Of a stretch of DNA of 64,000 bases, positions 10,301 to 22,041 are shown in pieces. Made by a program: the position numbers and the translations under genes. The notes beneath the pieces are model-generated. The model did not search any database and was not told where the DNA came from. It saw only the letters and a list, made by a program, of their open reading frames with translations. This DNA is from Ostrinia nubilalis (Eukaryota; Arthropoda; Insecta; Lepidoptera; Crambidae), in contig NC_087097.1 in NCBI RefSeq assembly GCF_963855985.1, forward strand, positions 9,643,001-9,707,000, in the 5' to 3' direction. Each line of letters starts with the position of its first letter. Position 1 is the first letter of the stretch.

Positions 10301-11527
10301 CCAGCCGTTTGTATTAAAAAACAAACGTTCCATTGAAACCTTAAATCTATTTCCCAAACAAATTACAAGACTAGACCGTTTTTTCTTTGATGTATACGGC
10401 GCCAAAACTATTATTAGAAGCCGCCAGCCAGACATCCTATTCATATAAAAACTCAACATTTATTTGCATTTAGGTATCTCAAAATAAGGGTTCATCCTAT
10501 TCATAAGACTAAGTTATATTTTTTTACATAATGACTACTTAATGAATGATAATAATAATAGTCAGGTAATGTTTTAATCCAATTACGAAAAGCGAATTTA
10601 TCGTACTACCATTATTTATTTTCTAGGTGATGACTGCTCGATATACGGCTACGGGTACACGAATCCCCTTACGACAGAAGTTTCAGAGAGGCTACTCGAA
10701 GGCAGAGTAGAGACGATGTCGCTGGATGAATGCATAGAGCGACTCGGACCGTACGTTGCCCCAGCGTACGACAGCGGTATGATGTGCGCAGTTGGAGAGA
10801 GCGGGGCCGACGCGTGTCAGGTAAACTTGTTTCTAATTTATTGGACTTGTAATGTGTAAATTTAACATCTAACTATCTATATGATATTGACTTTTATTGG
10901 AACTGTATTAATATTACCACATGATTTTTGACATCAATAAATTAATATTTTTATTGCACCACGTTGGGCGCCAAACAGGCACGTGTGAAGGGCTATAGAG
11001 GCGATTATCAAAAATATCTTGGTCGATAATCAGTTGATTGCAAATGCCTATAAAAAGAAAAAGGTCTGATGGTCTTTGGAACTAAAAGGACGTAGTCATC
11101 GTCGGTCCACCTGGTGTAGGCCTGCCTGCAATAATTGCTAATAGGACGTCATTCACAGTAAAAACCAAGTAGGTAACTAAAATTAAAAATTTATAAAAGA
11201 AAATGGTTTGATATGTCCGTTATGCTGAACGAAGAGTTCATAGTTGAATCGTTTCCTTACAGAATTTATGCGTAAGTAAACAATTGAATAGTCATAAAAA
11301 GCTCAATGCAACAGATCGCTTTAAATGTACCAAAACTTGTTTTATTTCAGGGTGATTCCGGAGGTCCTCTATTCTGTGGTAACAGTACCATTTTACAAGG
11401 CGTAAGTAGCTACGGAATGAGCTGCGGCGTGTCTGGTCTTCCAGGAGTGTACACGAGTATAGGCGCTCATCTGAACTGGATCCGTACTGTTCTGAACAAG
11501 GGAACACAGAATCAGACGACAGAATAA
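7313..11527 (+). CDS. Trypsin-like S1 serine protease, five exons, 272 aa
   Basis: Exons are 7313-7433, 7780-7999, 9228-9334, 10627-10820 and 11351-11527; all introns are GT/AG and phases join in frame. Residues 1 to about 27 form a hydrophobic signal peptide. A short propeptide ends RIRR before the mature start IVNG, so activation would be by cleavage after arginine. The catalytic triad is His in ITAAHC, Asp in THDIAIL and Ser in GDSGGP. The residue six before the serine is Asp (ADACQGDSGG), and glycines occupy the 216 and 226 positions (SSYG, LPGVYT), which predicts cleavage after Lys/Arg. It is likely secreted, for example digestive or salivary. Intron 2 holds TIR element copy 2, and intron 3 holds a MITE at 9.63-9.76 kb. 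Specific subfamily unknown. Confidence 0.9.
8076..8818. mobile_element. TA-target TIR element, copy 2 (743 bp)
   Basis: Same termini as copy 1 (TAGCCTGACCAGGAACATAA and its complement) with flanking TA. It lies in intron 2 of the protease and is complete without the hAT. Comparison shows only scattered substitutions and small indels relative to copy 1, and gives the empty hAT target (ATCGGGAT here, ATCAGGAT in copy 1). Confidence 0.88.
9628..9763. repeat. Short interspersed repeat or MITE, copy A (about 130 bp)
   Basis: The ends are imperfect inverted repeats (GGGTCTAGACAAA and TTTTGTCTAGGGGG). The core contains CGCAAACCAGTCGA, GTCGAAAAGCC and GATTCGATCAAA. An inverted copy with the same blocks lies at 24475-24607. 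It sits in intron 3 of the protease and has no coding capacity. Confidence 0.7.
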
Positions 11528-13364
11528 AAAAGATGATTTCATTAAATTCTTTATTTTCACAACGATGTTATTCATTACAACCATGGAAGCTTAAATAACA
11601 TTGCAACACCTTTAACGAAAATATCTACGTTTGAAAACATAGCAATATAATCTAATGCATTGCGGAAAATATTATGTACGCGTCCGGTATATTACTATTT
11701 ACTAATGTAAACAATCACAACAGCCGTCGAATATAAAGTGGAATGACGAAAAAATACATAAACATAACTTGTTCATTGGAAAAATATTTATCTACCTAGT
11801 TTACCTAAAAAAAAAATCTAGAACAAATGACGCACATATATGTAGAAATATGTTTAGCTCCAGCACATGTAAAGGTCAAGTAAGGTTCGGATATACAACC
11901 CCCACGCCAACTTAACTTTATTTTGTTTAAGATGAATTTCTTAAATTTTAAATACTCACACCAACATATTACTATGCTTTGCACCCATTACTCACATTTC
12001 AATACCGGAAATATCAAATAAAATGGCACCGATAAGAAAATTCTATACTTATGTATCATAGATAGTATGGGCCCAAATCAGAGTTAATCTTTTTCTTATC
12101 TAAAATTAAGTCTAGCATGAAAACCAAAACTTACAGTTTTACACACCCGATAAGTTATTTAAGTATGTATACATATATTTTATACCTCGGTATGTCTGTA
12201 CATTATGTACATTTATAAGTAGTAGTAATTATGTAACATTTCAGATTCAATATTATAGAGTACATACACAATCATCTGAAACTACGTTTTCATGCATACA
12301 TTATTCTGGCAAGTATACATATACTTTTACATATTCAGAGATGCTTAAGATTTTTTTTATTTGAAGTAATTTGGTAGAGCCTTCGAACAAAGATACACGT
12401 CAATTGACTAGTACATTAACATTTATGCTTATTTTGTACTCAAAAATACACCTATAGGTTGAACACGGTTTGAGAATATTTTTACTTTGTTTATCATTGA
12501 ACTACACAATGGTTTAATTTTATTTAAATAAACATTCAATAGATAGAATTGAGTATCACCTTATAATATACTTTTGGTCAGAGTCACATTATAAGTATAT
12601 AGTTTGTCCTGTATACTTCAATTATACATAGACATAAGTAGTTTATATTTCGAGTAAGAAATTTATTGAATACTTTAAAGTACCTAGTCCACTACTAACT
12701 CTTAACAATACAATGTAGTATATAAATTTGATATAAAGGCCATCAAGAAGTCAAGATAACACTTACATATTGATATATTTTGTCCCAATTACAACACAAA
12801 CAAAACATATTAATACATCTATACAACAAATTTTCAACTAAGTGCTAACACATTTCACCATGTTTCCACATAAAATATTCCTATCACATACATTAAATTT
12901 CTACAAGACCTCATTCCCATTCTACTTAAAATTTATCTTTGGAGGCATCTGTTACTGTACAATTTGTAAGACAAAATATTATTTTAATGTAGTAAATAAG
13001 CTCGCCACGCCTGAAGAACTACGCAAGTAACACTAAGCCATTTAATCTCAATTTTCTAATAAAAAACGTACATATTTAACAAGTGAATGTAGGCATTATT
13101 TATTGCAACTTAGCAATGAATAAATTAAACTATAAATCCTTATGATTTCATTTAATAAGCTATTAAAATAGGAACTAAATTGCCACTATATGAAAGCCAT
13201 CTCTTTACTATTTATTTATTTAGGAAAACCAGGGTTTTAGCCTATAGCCCATTTCTGGATGACATGATATGAGTCTATAGAAGGCATTAATGAACACATG
13301 GTCACAAACTTAAACCCTGTAACGGCAATGAGATGAGATCATCAAACAGTGTAGTAAGTTTAAT
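11528..13364. other. Convergent 3' regions of the protease and PITP genes
   Basis: Very AT-rich sequence between two genes that end toward each other. An AATAAA overlaps the protease stop (11523). Several TTTATT motifs could serve as minus-strand polyadenylation signals for PITP. No ORF, TIR or recognised repeat was seen. Confidence 0.4.
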
Positions 13365-16300
13365 TTATGACCATGAGAACCATGACTTAGTTTCACCTGA
13401 AGGGGTGGAGCCAGGGCTTTTAGGTGATTTCGGAGTATTTGGTTTAGATTCCGATTTCTTCTCTTCGGTATTCTCAGGGGCCTTTTCTGCTTCAGTAATT
13501 GTAGATTTCAGCTGTAATCAAACAAAGTAAAATTGTCATATGGATACCCCAGTAGCATTTTACTCCATTTAAGAGTTCACATTTAGTTCCAATGTGTACT
13601 TAAAGCATTAGTACAGATCACTCGTGATGTATAAGCTGTATTATTGCAATTAATTACACCTATACCTGTCTAAGGGACTTATAGGAGTGTAGACTAGTGT
13701 AGAGTTATACTTTTATACGATTGTTGGTGTTATAATACTCTAACAACTATCCTTTAGTCAGCCATCTGACTAAGAGCATTATAGGAGGGTAGAGATACGG
13801 CAACCGCTGTTTAACGGCCTACTTGTACGATGTTATAGAGCTAGCATTTTAATAGAACACACGTGGTCATTTATAAAGCCAAAGGCTGTTATGTTTACTT
13901 GTTTTAGACTGTTATACAGCTAGTAGCTGTAGTAGGACTTGTTTGTGATAATTAAAATAACCTTTTTTTACTATCTGTACAAAAGTGTTTCAATGGTTCG
14001 CATGTACACTGTAGGCTGTTAAAAGGACTATATGTGTTGTCCATTAACATCAATAGCAGTTTATTTGTCCACAAGTACTACTCTTATTTGCTTTAAGCTG
14101 AACACGAATGTGAATGTGATATTCTATTACACATTTCCCCAAGCCTGTTTTTAGTTGTTCATGGTGGTTCTGTACATGATGCAGAGGAAAATATTATGCC
14201 TGAACCTGAAATTTCCCTTCAAAATATACAGATATCAGAGTGTGATGATTGCAGTTCTAGTGATAGTGAATACCATTTTGATTTGGACAATTATTTAACC
14301 TTTCGCAAAAAAAATAAGAACATGGGCTATTGAAAATCGTATTCCTCATTCCGCTTTGAATAAATTGTCAAGCATAATAAACGAATTTAAACCGGGAACA
14401 CTACCGTCTGATGCTTTAGGTATTCATACTTGACTATTAGTATCTGGGCTAGGCGATTTAACGGACATTAATATTTTTTATTGCGGATCTCTAAAATTTC
14501 AGTATTTGAAAGAATTAAAGATACACAATTGACCTGAACTAGGTACATCTTAAAACTGTACATAAGTTCACATTAGAATAAATTTATAGACATTAGCGCT
14601 GTAGTGGTACAAATGTGGAACTTCATATAGATAACAGCATTCTAACAGAACACATGTGAACCTAATATACGCTCACCGCATTAAATTGGAGTTATAACAG
14701 TTCACATAGCCGTATTTCATTTCCACCATTTTGTTCTACATAACCTAAAATATTTATTTACCAAATAAATCTCCAAAATTAATGCAGATTTATCACAAAA
14801 TTCGCAGATAGAGCGATTGAGTTTTGGTTTCATGTTATAATTAATTACCGTAATATAATTATAATGCCAATCCAATATCAAAAACTGAAAATTGTAGATT
14901 TCCTCTCAACCAGTTTTAAATATTTTAAAATGAATATCGCGTTTTTACAGAGGCGCGTAAATATTTTAGCTGTAAATATGTATATGTTACGGCTAAAGAT
15001 AGGTGCGAACATAAACTTAAGATTAGCCGGCTAAACTTAAGTTTATCTTCGAGAAGCAGCTAAAGTTCGATAACATGTTAGTTTGCGTCGTGATATTCCA
15101 TCTTTAGCCGGCTAATGTGCACATTAGCCAAAACGAAACGGCTAAAAATGTATTCGAATTAATGCTAATGAAAAGTCAACATCAGGTGGACAAGGCTTTC
15201 AAAGATGTCATTGCAAGACAAAATGTTGTACACGCAAATGCCGCTGCCGAATAAATAATGTTCTTTGTAATTCGAAATACCATTCTAGTTCATCATGTTC
15301 CAACAAATAGCTCCATATTATTTAACAATTGTGACTAGATATTGTTTTAAGTAATTAACACTGAAGAAGTTTTATTTTGTAATTTTAAATACCTACAAAA
15401 GATTCTGTAATGACCAAATGGTTCCTTATTATATTATTTTAATGATTAGGTAGATATTGTTTTAAGTAATTAATATTTTGTTATTAATAATTGTAATTTT
15501 GAATACCTATAGGTACATAAAAGTTATGTGAAATGAAAGTGATTATTTTTTAATAAAGTTTTTGTGTCAAAATAGTAAACATTATTACATTGTTTCCTTT
15601 TCCATTTCCTTCTACATTTTTAGCCAAGGGCCTGCGGTTACACTTAAGTTTAGCCGGCTAAAGATAGAAGAAACTAACATTAACACCTCGTCGAAAATAA
15701 ACTTAAGTTTAGCCGGCTAATCTTAAGTTTATGTTCACACCTACCTTTAGCCGTAACATATACATTTCACGATAAAGTTGCATTCCCAATGGCATTAACA
15801 TTATTAAGTATTTAAAACCCGTGTTATTATTTGCATAAATGATTATCCGCCCGAGTTGTTTCCCTCTTGGCACTCACGTACAAATACCAAACTAATATTA
15901 AAATGTGGAAATAATTTAAGACACACGTGAACTTTAGGTAGCATTGGAGTACTTTTGTCGGACTTTATAACTTTGAAAGCTGTGCATTTAGCCACTTGTT
16001 ACTCTTTATTACACTCACGTACGTTGTATGGTTCACACTGCGTCCCATATAGTGCCGTAAGTCAGCCTTAAGTCCGATGTTACTACTTAAACTGCTATTA
16101 TAATGCTATTATACTGCTAATGTACCACCATAGTGAACTTAAGGCTGTCTAATTTGTGCCCAAACTGGTTCTATAAAAGCATTATAGCAAGCTATACAGC
16201 TCGTATACAGCTGACATACACAGCTTGTGGAGTACATGTGAACGACTAGTGAACTCTTAAATGGAGTAAAATGCTACTTGGGTAGTAGACAGCAAGCAAG

Positions 16301-17810
16301 TTGCAAATTGGAATTATAGTAAAAATATTAATTCATTTAATCTTTTAAGTGATACTACGTAACTTCCAAATAATAGAGTGTGCCAATAAAACTTAAATTA
16401 GGGTTGGAAGGATCTCTACTTAATACTTTATCAAAATTACCTTTATGTTTGTCTTGGCTTGCATGTCACGCTCATATTCCCTTACATCCTCGATAGTCAT
16501 GTTGTACCAGTCATCCATCCAAGCAAAGGCTTGACGATGTCCGAGGAGCAAGATTTCTCGGATCGCCTATAAAAACAATTATTATGTTCATATGACATCA
16601 TGATTTCAAAAGAAAATATTTTTAAGAAAATCTAAACTAACCCCCTGAACATATTCTTCTACTTTAGTCTGCAGGCCCCACACTTCAAACTTCACGCTGA
16701 CAGCCTTGTAGCAGCACATGATGGGCTGGTGTGTGTCCCTCCAGCCTTCAACCAAGGGGCCACGAGAAGTCTTCTCTGACTTGAAGAACTTTGGATCTTC
16801 CGCCTCTTTATAGTGGTGAGGCTTGATTTCATCATAGGCAATGTCCAGGAAATCCACTTCCCTTTGTGCCAGTTCTTCATCAGTTAAGCCAAGACACTGT
16901 AATACGTTATTATTCTTGTAAGTAATGAATATTTTGTAAGATATTTTACCCAAAAAACCTCTTATTTATTTATAATAATAATAGACTTACATTATCAGTA
17001 GTCCCGTTGTTATCTTCATATCTTGTTTGTATTGATATCGCAAATTTGGGAATGAAGGAGCACTGTAAAATATTTAAAAGTTTTAGCTTTTGTATTTCCT
17101 GATCAGATTCATGCTAATATTAATAAAATTAAATCTCTACTCACCGTATATTCTAGTAATGAAGGTTACATGAAAAAGAAAAATATTAAATTATTTTAAC
17201 AAAAAGATAGCCAAAGGTTTTTTAATACCCAAATCATTTGAATAATTGATATTTACCTGTGATGGTGTATGGATAGTAGTTCCATGCTTTCTCAGTCACA
17301 TAAAATATTTTGGGAATCAGTGATTGGACCCAATAGGGTAGATGGCTGAAACAATGAGTAAATATTAGGTTTATGATGATTGTAAAATACAATTCATACT
17401 GATGACTTAAACAATTACAAACCTGGATAGATGAATTCTTTTCTCAGTGTATTGGCCCTGCCCATTGATCTCGTCGGTTACTTGTTCATTGGCGACCACT
17501 TCCACACCTTCGCCATTACTAGATTGCTCGAAACTATGCCGAGCTATCATGTAGAGTTGACCAATACGATACTGGAGATAGACAAAAGAAAACGAACATT
17601 TTCTTTATAGAAAATCATAAATAAACTTACTCTAAAACAATGGCAATTATCAATTAGGTTAGGGAGAATAACTGAATAGGATAACTATTTGATTTAATAA
17701 GTTTTCCTAATTATTTATTGTGGACAATGTAGCGTTTGGAGAAAAGATTAATTTATTACCTCCTCCACTGTCATCGGCATACAAATCCTATATTCTTTGG
17801 TAAACACCAT
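13365..17810 (-). CDS. vib: Class I phosphatidylinositol transfer protein (PITP alpha/beta, vibrator-like), 298 aa
   Basis: Minus-strand exons are 17760-17810, 17423-17571, 17257-17345, 17145-17152, 16991-17062, 16642-16896, 16441-16566 and 13365-13511; all phases agree. The start MVFTKEYRICMPMTVEE matches the PITP N-terminus. Later blocks are YRIGQLYMIA, NGEGVEVV, KAWNYYPYTIT, GPLVEGW near residue 175, then KFEVWGLQTKVEEYV and WMDDWYNMTIEDVR. PITPs carry phosphatidylinositol and phosphatidylcholine between membranes and feed phosphoinositide synthesis. The fourth exon is only 8 nt. The last exon encodes a Lys/Ser/Pro-rich tail ending SWFSWS, not present in the usual 270-residue form. It lies behind a 2.9-kb intron filled with transposons. 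The gene symbol rests on orthology to Drosophila vibrator. Confidence 0.95.
14170..14441 (+). pseudogene. Short transposon-encoded coding remnant
   Basis: One frame reads an acidic/serine stretch (ECDDCSSSDSEYHFDLDNYL). After a frame change in a run of A residues near 14310 the next reads RTWAIENRIPHSALNKLSSI, then NEFKPGTLPSDALG and a stop. The block WAxxxxIxHxALxxL..I followed by LPxDA resembles the N-terminal part of proteins encoded by some insect DNA transposons. This is recognition by pattern only. The frameshift and short length show it is broken. Confidence 0.4.
14978..15765. mobile_element. MITE with long inverted ends, nested inside the 2.7-kb element
   Basis: The left end ATGTATATGTTACGGCTAAA continues through AGGTGCGAACATAAACTTAA and TTAGCCGGCTAAACTTAAG. 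The right end carries the inverted version with few differences (..TTCACACCTACCTTTAGCCG, GTAACATATACAT). Arms are about 75 bp or more. Several extra copies of TTAGCCGGCTAA, itself a palindrome, lie inside. No coding capacity. Confidence 0.8.
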
Positions 17811-18570
17811 TTTGGGGCACACAAAGTTATAGTAATTTAATTTAATTATAATCAGAAAATATTACAAAGAAACCAACTCAATCACGCACCACCAGACCAG
17901 CAACAATTTTACTACTAATGTCAATGTCAAAATTGTCAAAGTCGGAAAAAGCAATCAAATGTCAAATGTCCTTGTTCCGTATCGGACCTTGCCTTGTACA
18001 AAATTATAGGCCTTTGAAGATCAAAAAAATATGAGAGAGAATATATATTTTTTTTGACCAAATATAAAAAAATCACCTGTATTGAATAGAGCCGGATTTC
18101 CAGCGCGTGTTTTGCCTTACACGATTTATAGCATATTTTGTTGAATGTTGTCATGTTTTTGTTGATTGCGCTGGAGAGACCCGGCTTAACGCACGCAAAG
18201 GACTTTTAGGATATCTTCAGACAAGTCCTCTCTCTGATCTCGCGGATTTATATCTTTCTTGCATTTATATGTATAAAAAATCTAGTTCGAAAGAATGCGG
18301 AGTCTTCCTTTTTCTAGTAATAATGTTAACCCTTGAGGAGAGAAGAGAGGGAACAAAGATTTAATTAAATGTAGAAAGAAAACTAAGAACAATAGAGCCC
18401 ATTATTTATTTCAGTATAATTTTAGAATGAAGTAGTTTAATACACAATCTGGTACTAATAAACCTCAAAGTTAAAAAAAGTAAATAATGTTAATTAAATT
18501 AATTAATTAACTTATTTTAATAATATTATTATAAACAATTCACTAAGAACTTGGTAATTTTAAATCTAAT
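17811..18570. other. PITP upstream region and TRAPPC13 3' region, with a possible hairpin
   Basis: Contains the PITP promoter/5' UTR and the TRAPPC13 3' UTR on the minus strand. At 18090-18187 two segments pair: GCCGG..TCCAGCGC and GCGCTGGA..CCGGC. They lie about 70 bases apart and may be a small foldback element. No recognised coding sequence. Confidence 0.4.
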
Positions 18571-19793
18571 TTAACATACATAAATAGAAGCTAAATAGTC
18601 ATAATCATAAGTTCTCTTTAAAAATAGATCAACTAAAGATAATCCAGTAATATTATGGAGACCAGTGTTAATAGGTAATGCTGTCAGATTTACGTAAACA
18701 GATTTACCAGGTTCCAGGGGACCCAATTTCCTATTGGAAACTCCACACCACAACATACTGGAGTCTGGGAGAGATCTGAGTTTCAAAATTAAATTCAAAG
18801 TTCTTTCACTGGCATTAACTATTTTGCATTTGAAGTCAAATGGCTCATCAACTGTAGCTTTACTTGGCAGCAACTCATAGGTTAATCTCACATCTCCGTA
18901 CTCAGTGGTCATTCTTTGCAACTGACTGGTTTGCAGTCTGCCCTTCTCTCCTAAATTCGATCTCCATACAATATCAAACTTTCCAATGTTCTTGGCAGCT
19001 GTTAACAGCTTAATTTCCTTTGCTATATTTTCTTTCGGGGTTAAGCAATACAGATATTGGCAACTCTCTTGAGGTTGAAGTAGTGTGATATCACCAAACA
19101 CTGATAATCCTTCCTTCTCACTGACAATCTCATTCAGGGACTTCACAGAGAATTGTTGGGAACTTTCCAAAGAAACTTGCTCCAGTGTGATTGGGCCAGA
19201 AGTAATATTTTGTACTTGAGCTTCCAAATACACATCATCCGACTCAGCATTGTAAAATTTAGTTTTCACATCAAGTGGTTTCATGACTTCAAACTTGAAG
19301 AACTTTCTAAAGGAGGCTAATGTATTGTAGTTAGACATGTAGGTGACTTCACAGACCAAAATATGAGTACCCAGATCCTTAACTTCATGATGTATCACAT
19401 CACTCAGTGTTTCATCAACATCTAGCATTGTGAGTGACTTTGTTGGGTAGATAATGGAATTCGCTGTGAATTAGTCTGGAGATCTGCTTTAATTGAAACA
19501 CTCTGTACAGGCTGATTAGTTTCATTATGAACACAAACGTAGCAAGAAAACGTTTCGCCCAAATAGATGTTACCAAAACTTTGAGGAAGTAAGAGAAATT
19601 GACCAGCAGCAAGTGTTTCCATCTGAGTGACTGATGTAGCATCTTCTTTTAAGTAATTATTCAGGATATTACCCGGTAAATCTTTAGAATCGCATGTAAC
19701 AATTTTTGGGCTTATTAATGCTGGTTTTGTCAGTCGCATCACTTTCAACGCCACCAAGTGTTCAACCACTTCTTTAGGATCCATATTGGTCAC
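18571..19793 (-). CDS. TRAPPC13: TRAPP complex subunit 13 (TRAPPC13), one exon, frameshifted
   Basis: The N-terminal part (19793 down to about 19422) reads VALKVMRLTKPALISP, LPQSFGNIYLGETFSCYV and VSIKADLQTNSQRIPLS. The C-terminal part (from about 19428 down) reads DVIHHEVKDLGTHILVCEVTY, then FRKFFKFEVMKPLDVKTKFY, LGEKGRLQTSQLQRM and FLKRTYDYD. Together these cover the metazoan TRAPPC13 family from end to end, about 407 residues. TRAPPC13 is a subunit of TRAPPIII, which acts in ER-Golgi traffic and autophagy. The two parts are in different frames: frame one reaches a TAG just as the second begins. One missing base near 19425-19430 would explain it, with no residues lost relative to the family. 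This may be a sequence error or a null allele. Confidence 0.93.
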
Positions 19794-20440
19794 GAAATGT
19801 ATTTAGAGTAATATTTTCAATGGTTAAAGATAAAAGGACTTCAATGAAAAATCTGAGAAAATTGTGTTCACAAGTCAAATCACAACACAACAACACAGCT
19901 GGCTGGCCACAGATATGGATTGTGTCAAAGAGCATAAAAGAGTAAGAGACGGCACTCCATAGATATTTTTTGAGCTCACGCACACATATGCATTTTAGAG
20001 AACGACCCGCAAATCTTTACCAACCGCACAAACTACAGGCGGAGCTACCAACATAATGCCTTATTTTCTGACAGTATTAGTGACGTTCGTAATAACTTAT
20101 CGATTATCGATACTTTGCTAGGGTTGTAATTGCATATCGATATCTAGTATAGGAACCTTCAATATTTTAATGATTACTATTTTTATTTTATACTATGTGT
20201 AAGTAAAACGAAGTTTTGTAACGTAAATTATTTATTTCGAAATAAAATAGGTATATTACAATAAGTATTGAACATGACATAGCAGTTGTAGGCATGAGGA
20301 ATTATTGAAAATTATAACAAAGTACAGAAATGATAATTTTGTAAACTTTTATTTTCACAACTTTTTCTAAGAAAAAATAGGATTTTTATTTATAAACATC
20401 TTTAATTTTCTTATCAGCTGATCGAACCTCAGCCCTAAGA
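19794..20440. other. TRAPPC13 upstream region and P-element gene 3' region
   Basis: AT-rich, with the DRE sites listed separately. No inverted-repeat terminus for the P-element-like transposon could be recognised here. Confidence 0.35.
20098..20143. promoter_or_regulatory. Two TATCGATA motifs (DREF/DRE-like) upstream of TRAPPC13
   Basis: Perfect TATCGATA occurs at 20105-20112 (within TATCGATTATCGATA) and at 20135-20142. In Drosophila this 8-mer is the DREF binding site found at promoters of housekeeping genes. The pair lies about 310-350 bases upstream of the TRAPPC13 start codon on the minus strand, which fits a core promoter. That it works this way here is inference. Confidence 0.5.
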
Positions 20441-21806
20441 TTACTTTTCAATGCTTTGTTGCTGTGCTTTTTTACTTTTGTCAGCAAAATTGTTTTCACT
20501 TTTTATGAAGCTGTCATTAATGATTTTACAACTTTTTCTTAGAAAAAGGTAACTTAATATTTTAAACATCTTATCATAAATTTCTTTATTATGTTGTTGA
20601 CATTTAAACCAACTAAAATTACAATTTGTACTCAACATTAAGAAAATGAATTTTCCAACATTTTCCATATATATCTGGTCGGCAATATGGTCATGATAAA
20701 ATTGTTTAGCTTCATTTACGGTGGTACATAATTGAATTGTTGGATAAACGAGACTTTTTTTATCATGCCACCATTCGCGAAGAGATATATATGCATACAA
20801 ATCATTGTCAACAGGAGTTTTCACGCTCAAACACTCTTCACAAATTAAACAAGAACTGTTCTGTAATAGTTTGGCAGCTAAATACCCGCTTACATATACT
20901 ACTGGTTGGTTTTCAAGGCTACACAAATTTTCAATGGGCTGTTCTAAGTTTTCAGGGTCCGGGATAGACAACACAGGATAAAATTCAGTGTCTGTGGAAT
21001 CTTGAACATTAATTTTTATTTCTGTTGTTTTTAAATTAGTTTTTAAAATGTCTTTATATTCCAGCATATGTTTATTGTTGTCTGCTTCACAATTAGCACT
21101 TCTGCTATGAGGCACTTTCAGCCCAGTAACCATGCTTGTTTTAAGCGCTGCAGTAAAGTGCGTGATAGTGGGATTTCTATTGGTTACACTGTGTTGCCTA
21201 ATGATTCCAAATAAGTTTTCCAGAGAGTCTTGGTTAAACTGTCTAAGGTTCATATATTTAAACCCTTCATTCTTTAACTTTTCCCAAATATCGTTTAAGG
21301 ATTTGATAGATATTTGATATCCCTTTACGCATTTAACATTTTTTAGTATCGTGTTTTCTGCTGTTATAAATTTTATGGTTTTTAACTTATCAGTATAAAA
21401 GGTCCAAGACTCAATGTGATTACTTGATGTAGAAACATTTTCCCGGATCCCTTTCTTTACGTCATTTAAAGATGATGGACCATTTGTACAATCAAATAGT
21501 TTATCTAACTGTTCAATCACAAATGCTGTATCATTGCAATCAGAAACTTCTTTCCATGCCATCATTTTTAAAATAGCTGCCACGGTATTACTCAGAGCAT
21601 GCGCAGCATACTTCACCCTCATCTTAGTTTTGAATGTTGGATTTACAATGGTACTATTCAGTTTTTTAAAATTTAAAAAAATTCTGTTGTGTTCTTCTGC
21701 AACTACCAAATGCCTCCATTGTGCAATTTTTCCATCGAAAGACATATTTCCACTTTTAAAGAAATTGTTTCGTAATGATTTGAACAAGTGAGGGATGTCA
21801 TCCCAA

Positions 21807-22041
21807 CTAATATTATAAATGCGAAAGTAACTCTGTCTGTCTGTCTGTCTGTCTGTCTGTTACGCTTTCCCGCTTAAACCTCGCAACCGATTTTGATGAA
21901 ATTTGGCATAGAGATAGTTTGAGTCCCGGGAAAGAACATAGGATAGTTTTTATCCCGGTTTTTGAAACAGGGACGCGCGCGATAAAGTTTTTCTGTGACA
22001 GACAAAATTCCACGCGGGCGAAGCCGCGGGCGGAAAGCTAG
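21807..22041 (+). mobile_element. Non-autonomous Helitron (Lep1-like), 235 bp, inside the transposase ORF
   Basis: Starts CTAATATTATAAATGCGAAA, has a (GTCT)n run, and ends with hairpin CGCGG-GCGAAG-CCGCG followed by GGCGGAAAGCTAG. The base before is A and the base after is T, matching the Helitron rule of insertion between A and T without target duplication. Joining the flanks restores the reading frame ..FIIYWDDIPHLFKS.. of the P-like transposase. A second copy lies at 58234-58487. Confidence 0.92.

Larger units (their letters stand above)
13545..16284. mobile_element. TIR DNA transposon of 2.7 kb in the last PITP intron
   Basis: TACCCCAGTAGCATTTTACT at 13545 is repeated inverted at the right end (..AATGCTACTTGGGTA to 16284), and the similarity runs on through CCATTTAAGAGTTCAC, about 37 bp in all. 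Subterminal parts are rich in short motifs built on TTATAGAGCTAG, TATACAGCT and GAACACATG. A coding remnant sits at 14.17-14.44 kb and a second element is nested at 14978-15765. No clear target duplication apart from TA within the ends. Superfamily not assigned. Confidence 0.75.

Noticed and set aside
11085..11140. Short match to the RTE C-terminal region (GTCGGTCCACCTGGTGTAGG)
   Set aside because: Probably a tiny RTE scrap in the protease intron, but only about 50 bases, too short to list as a feature.
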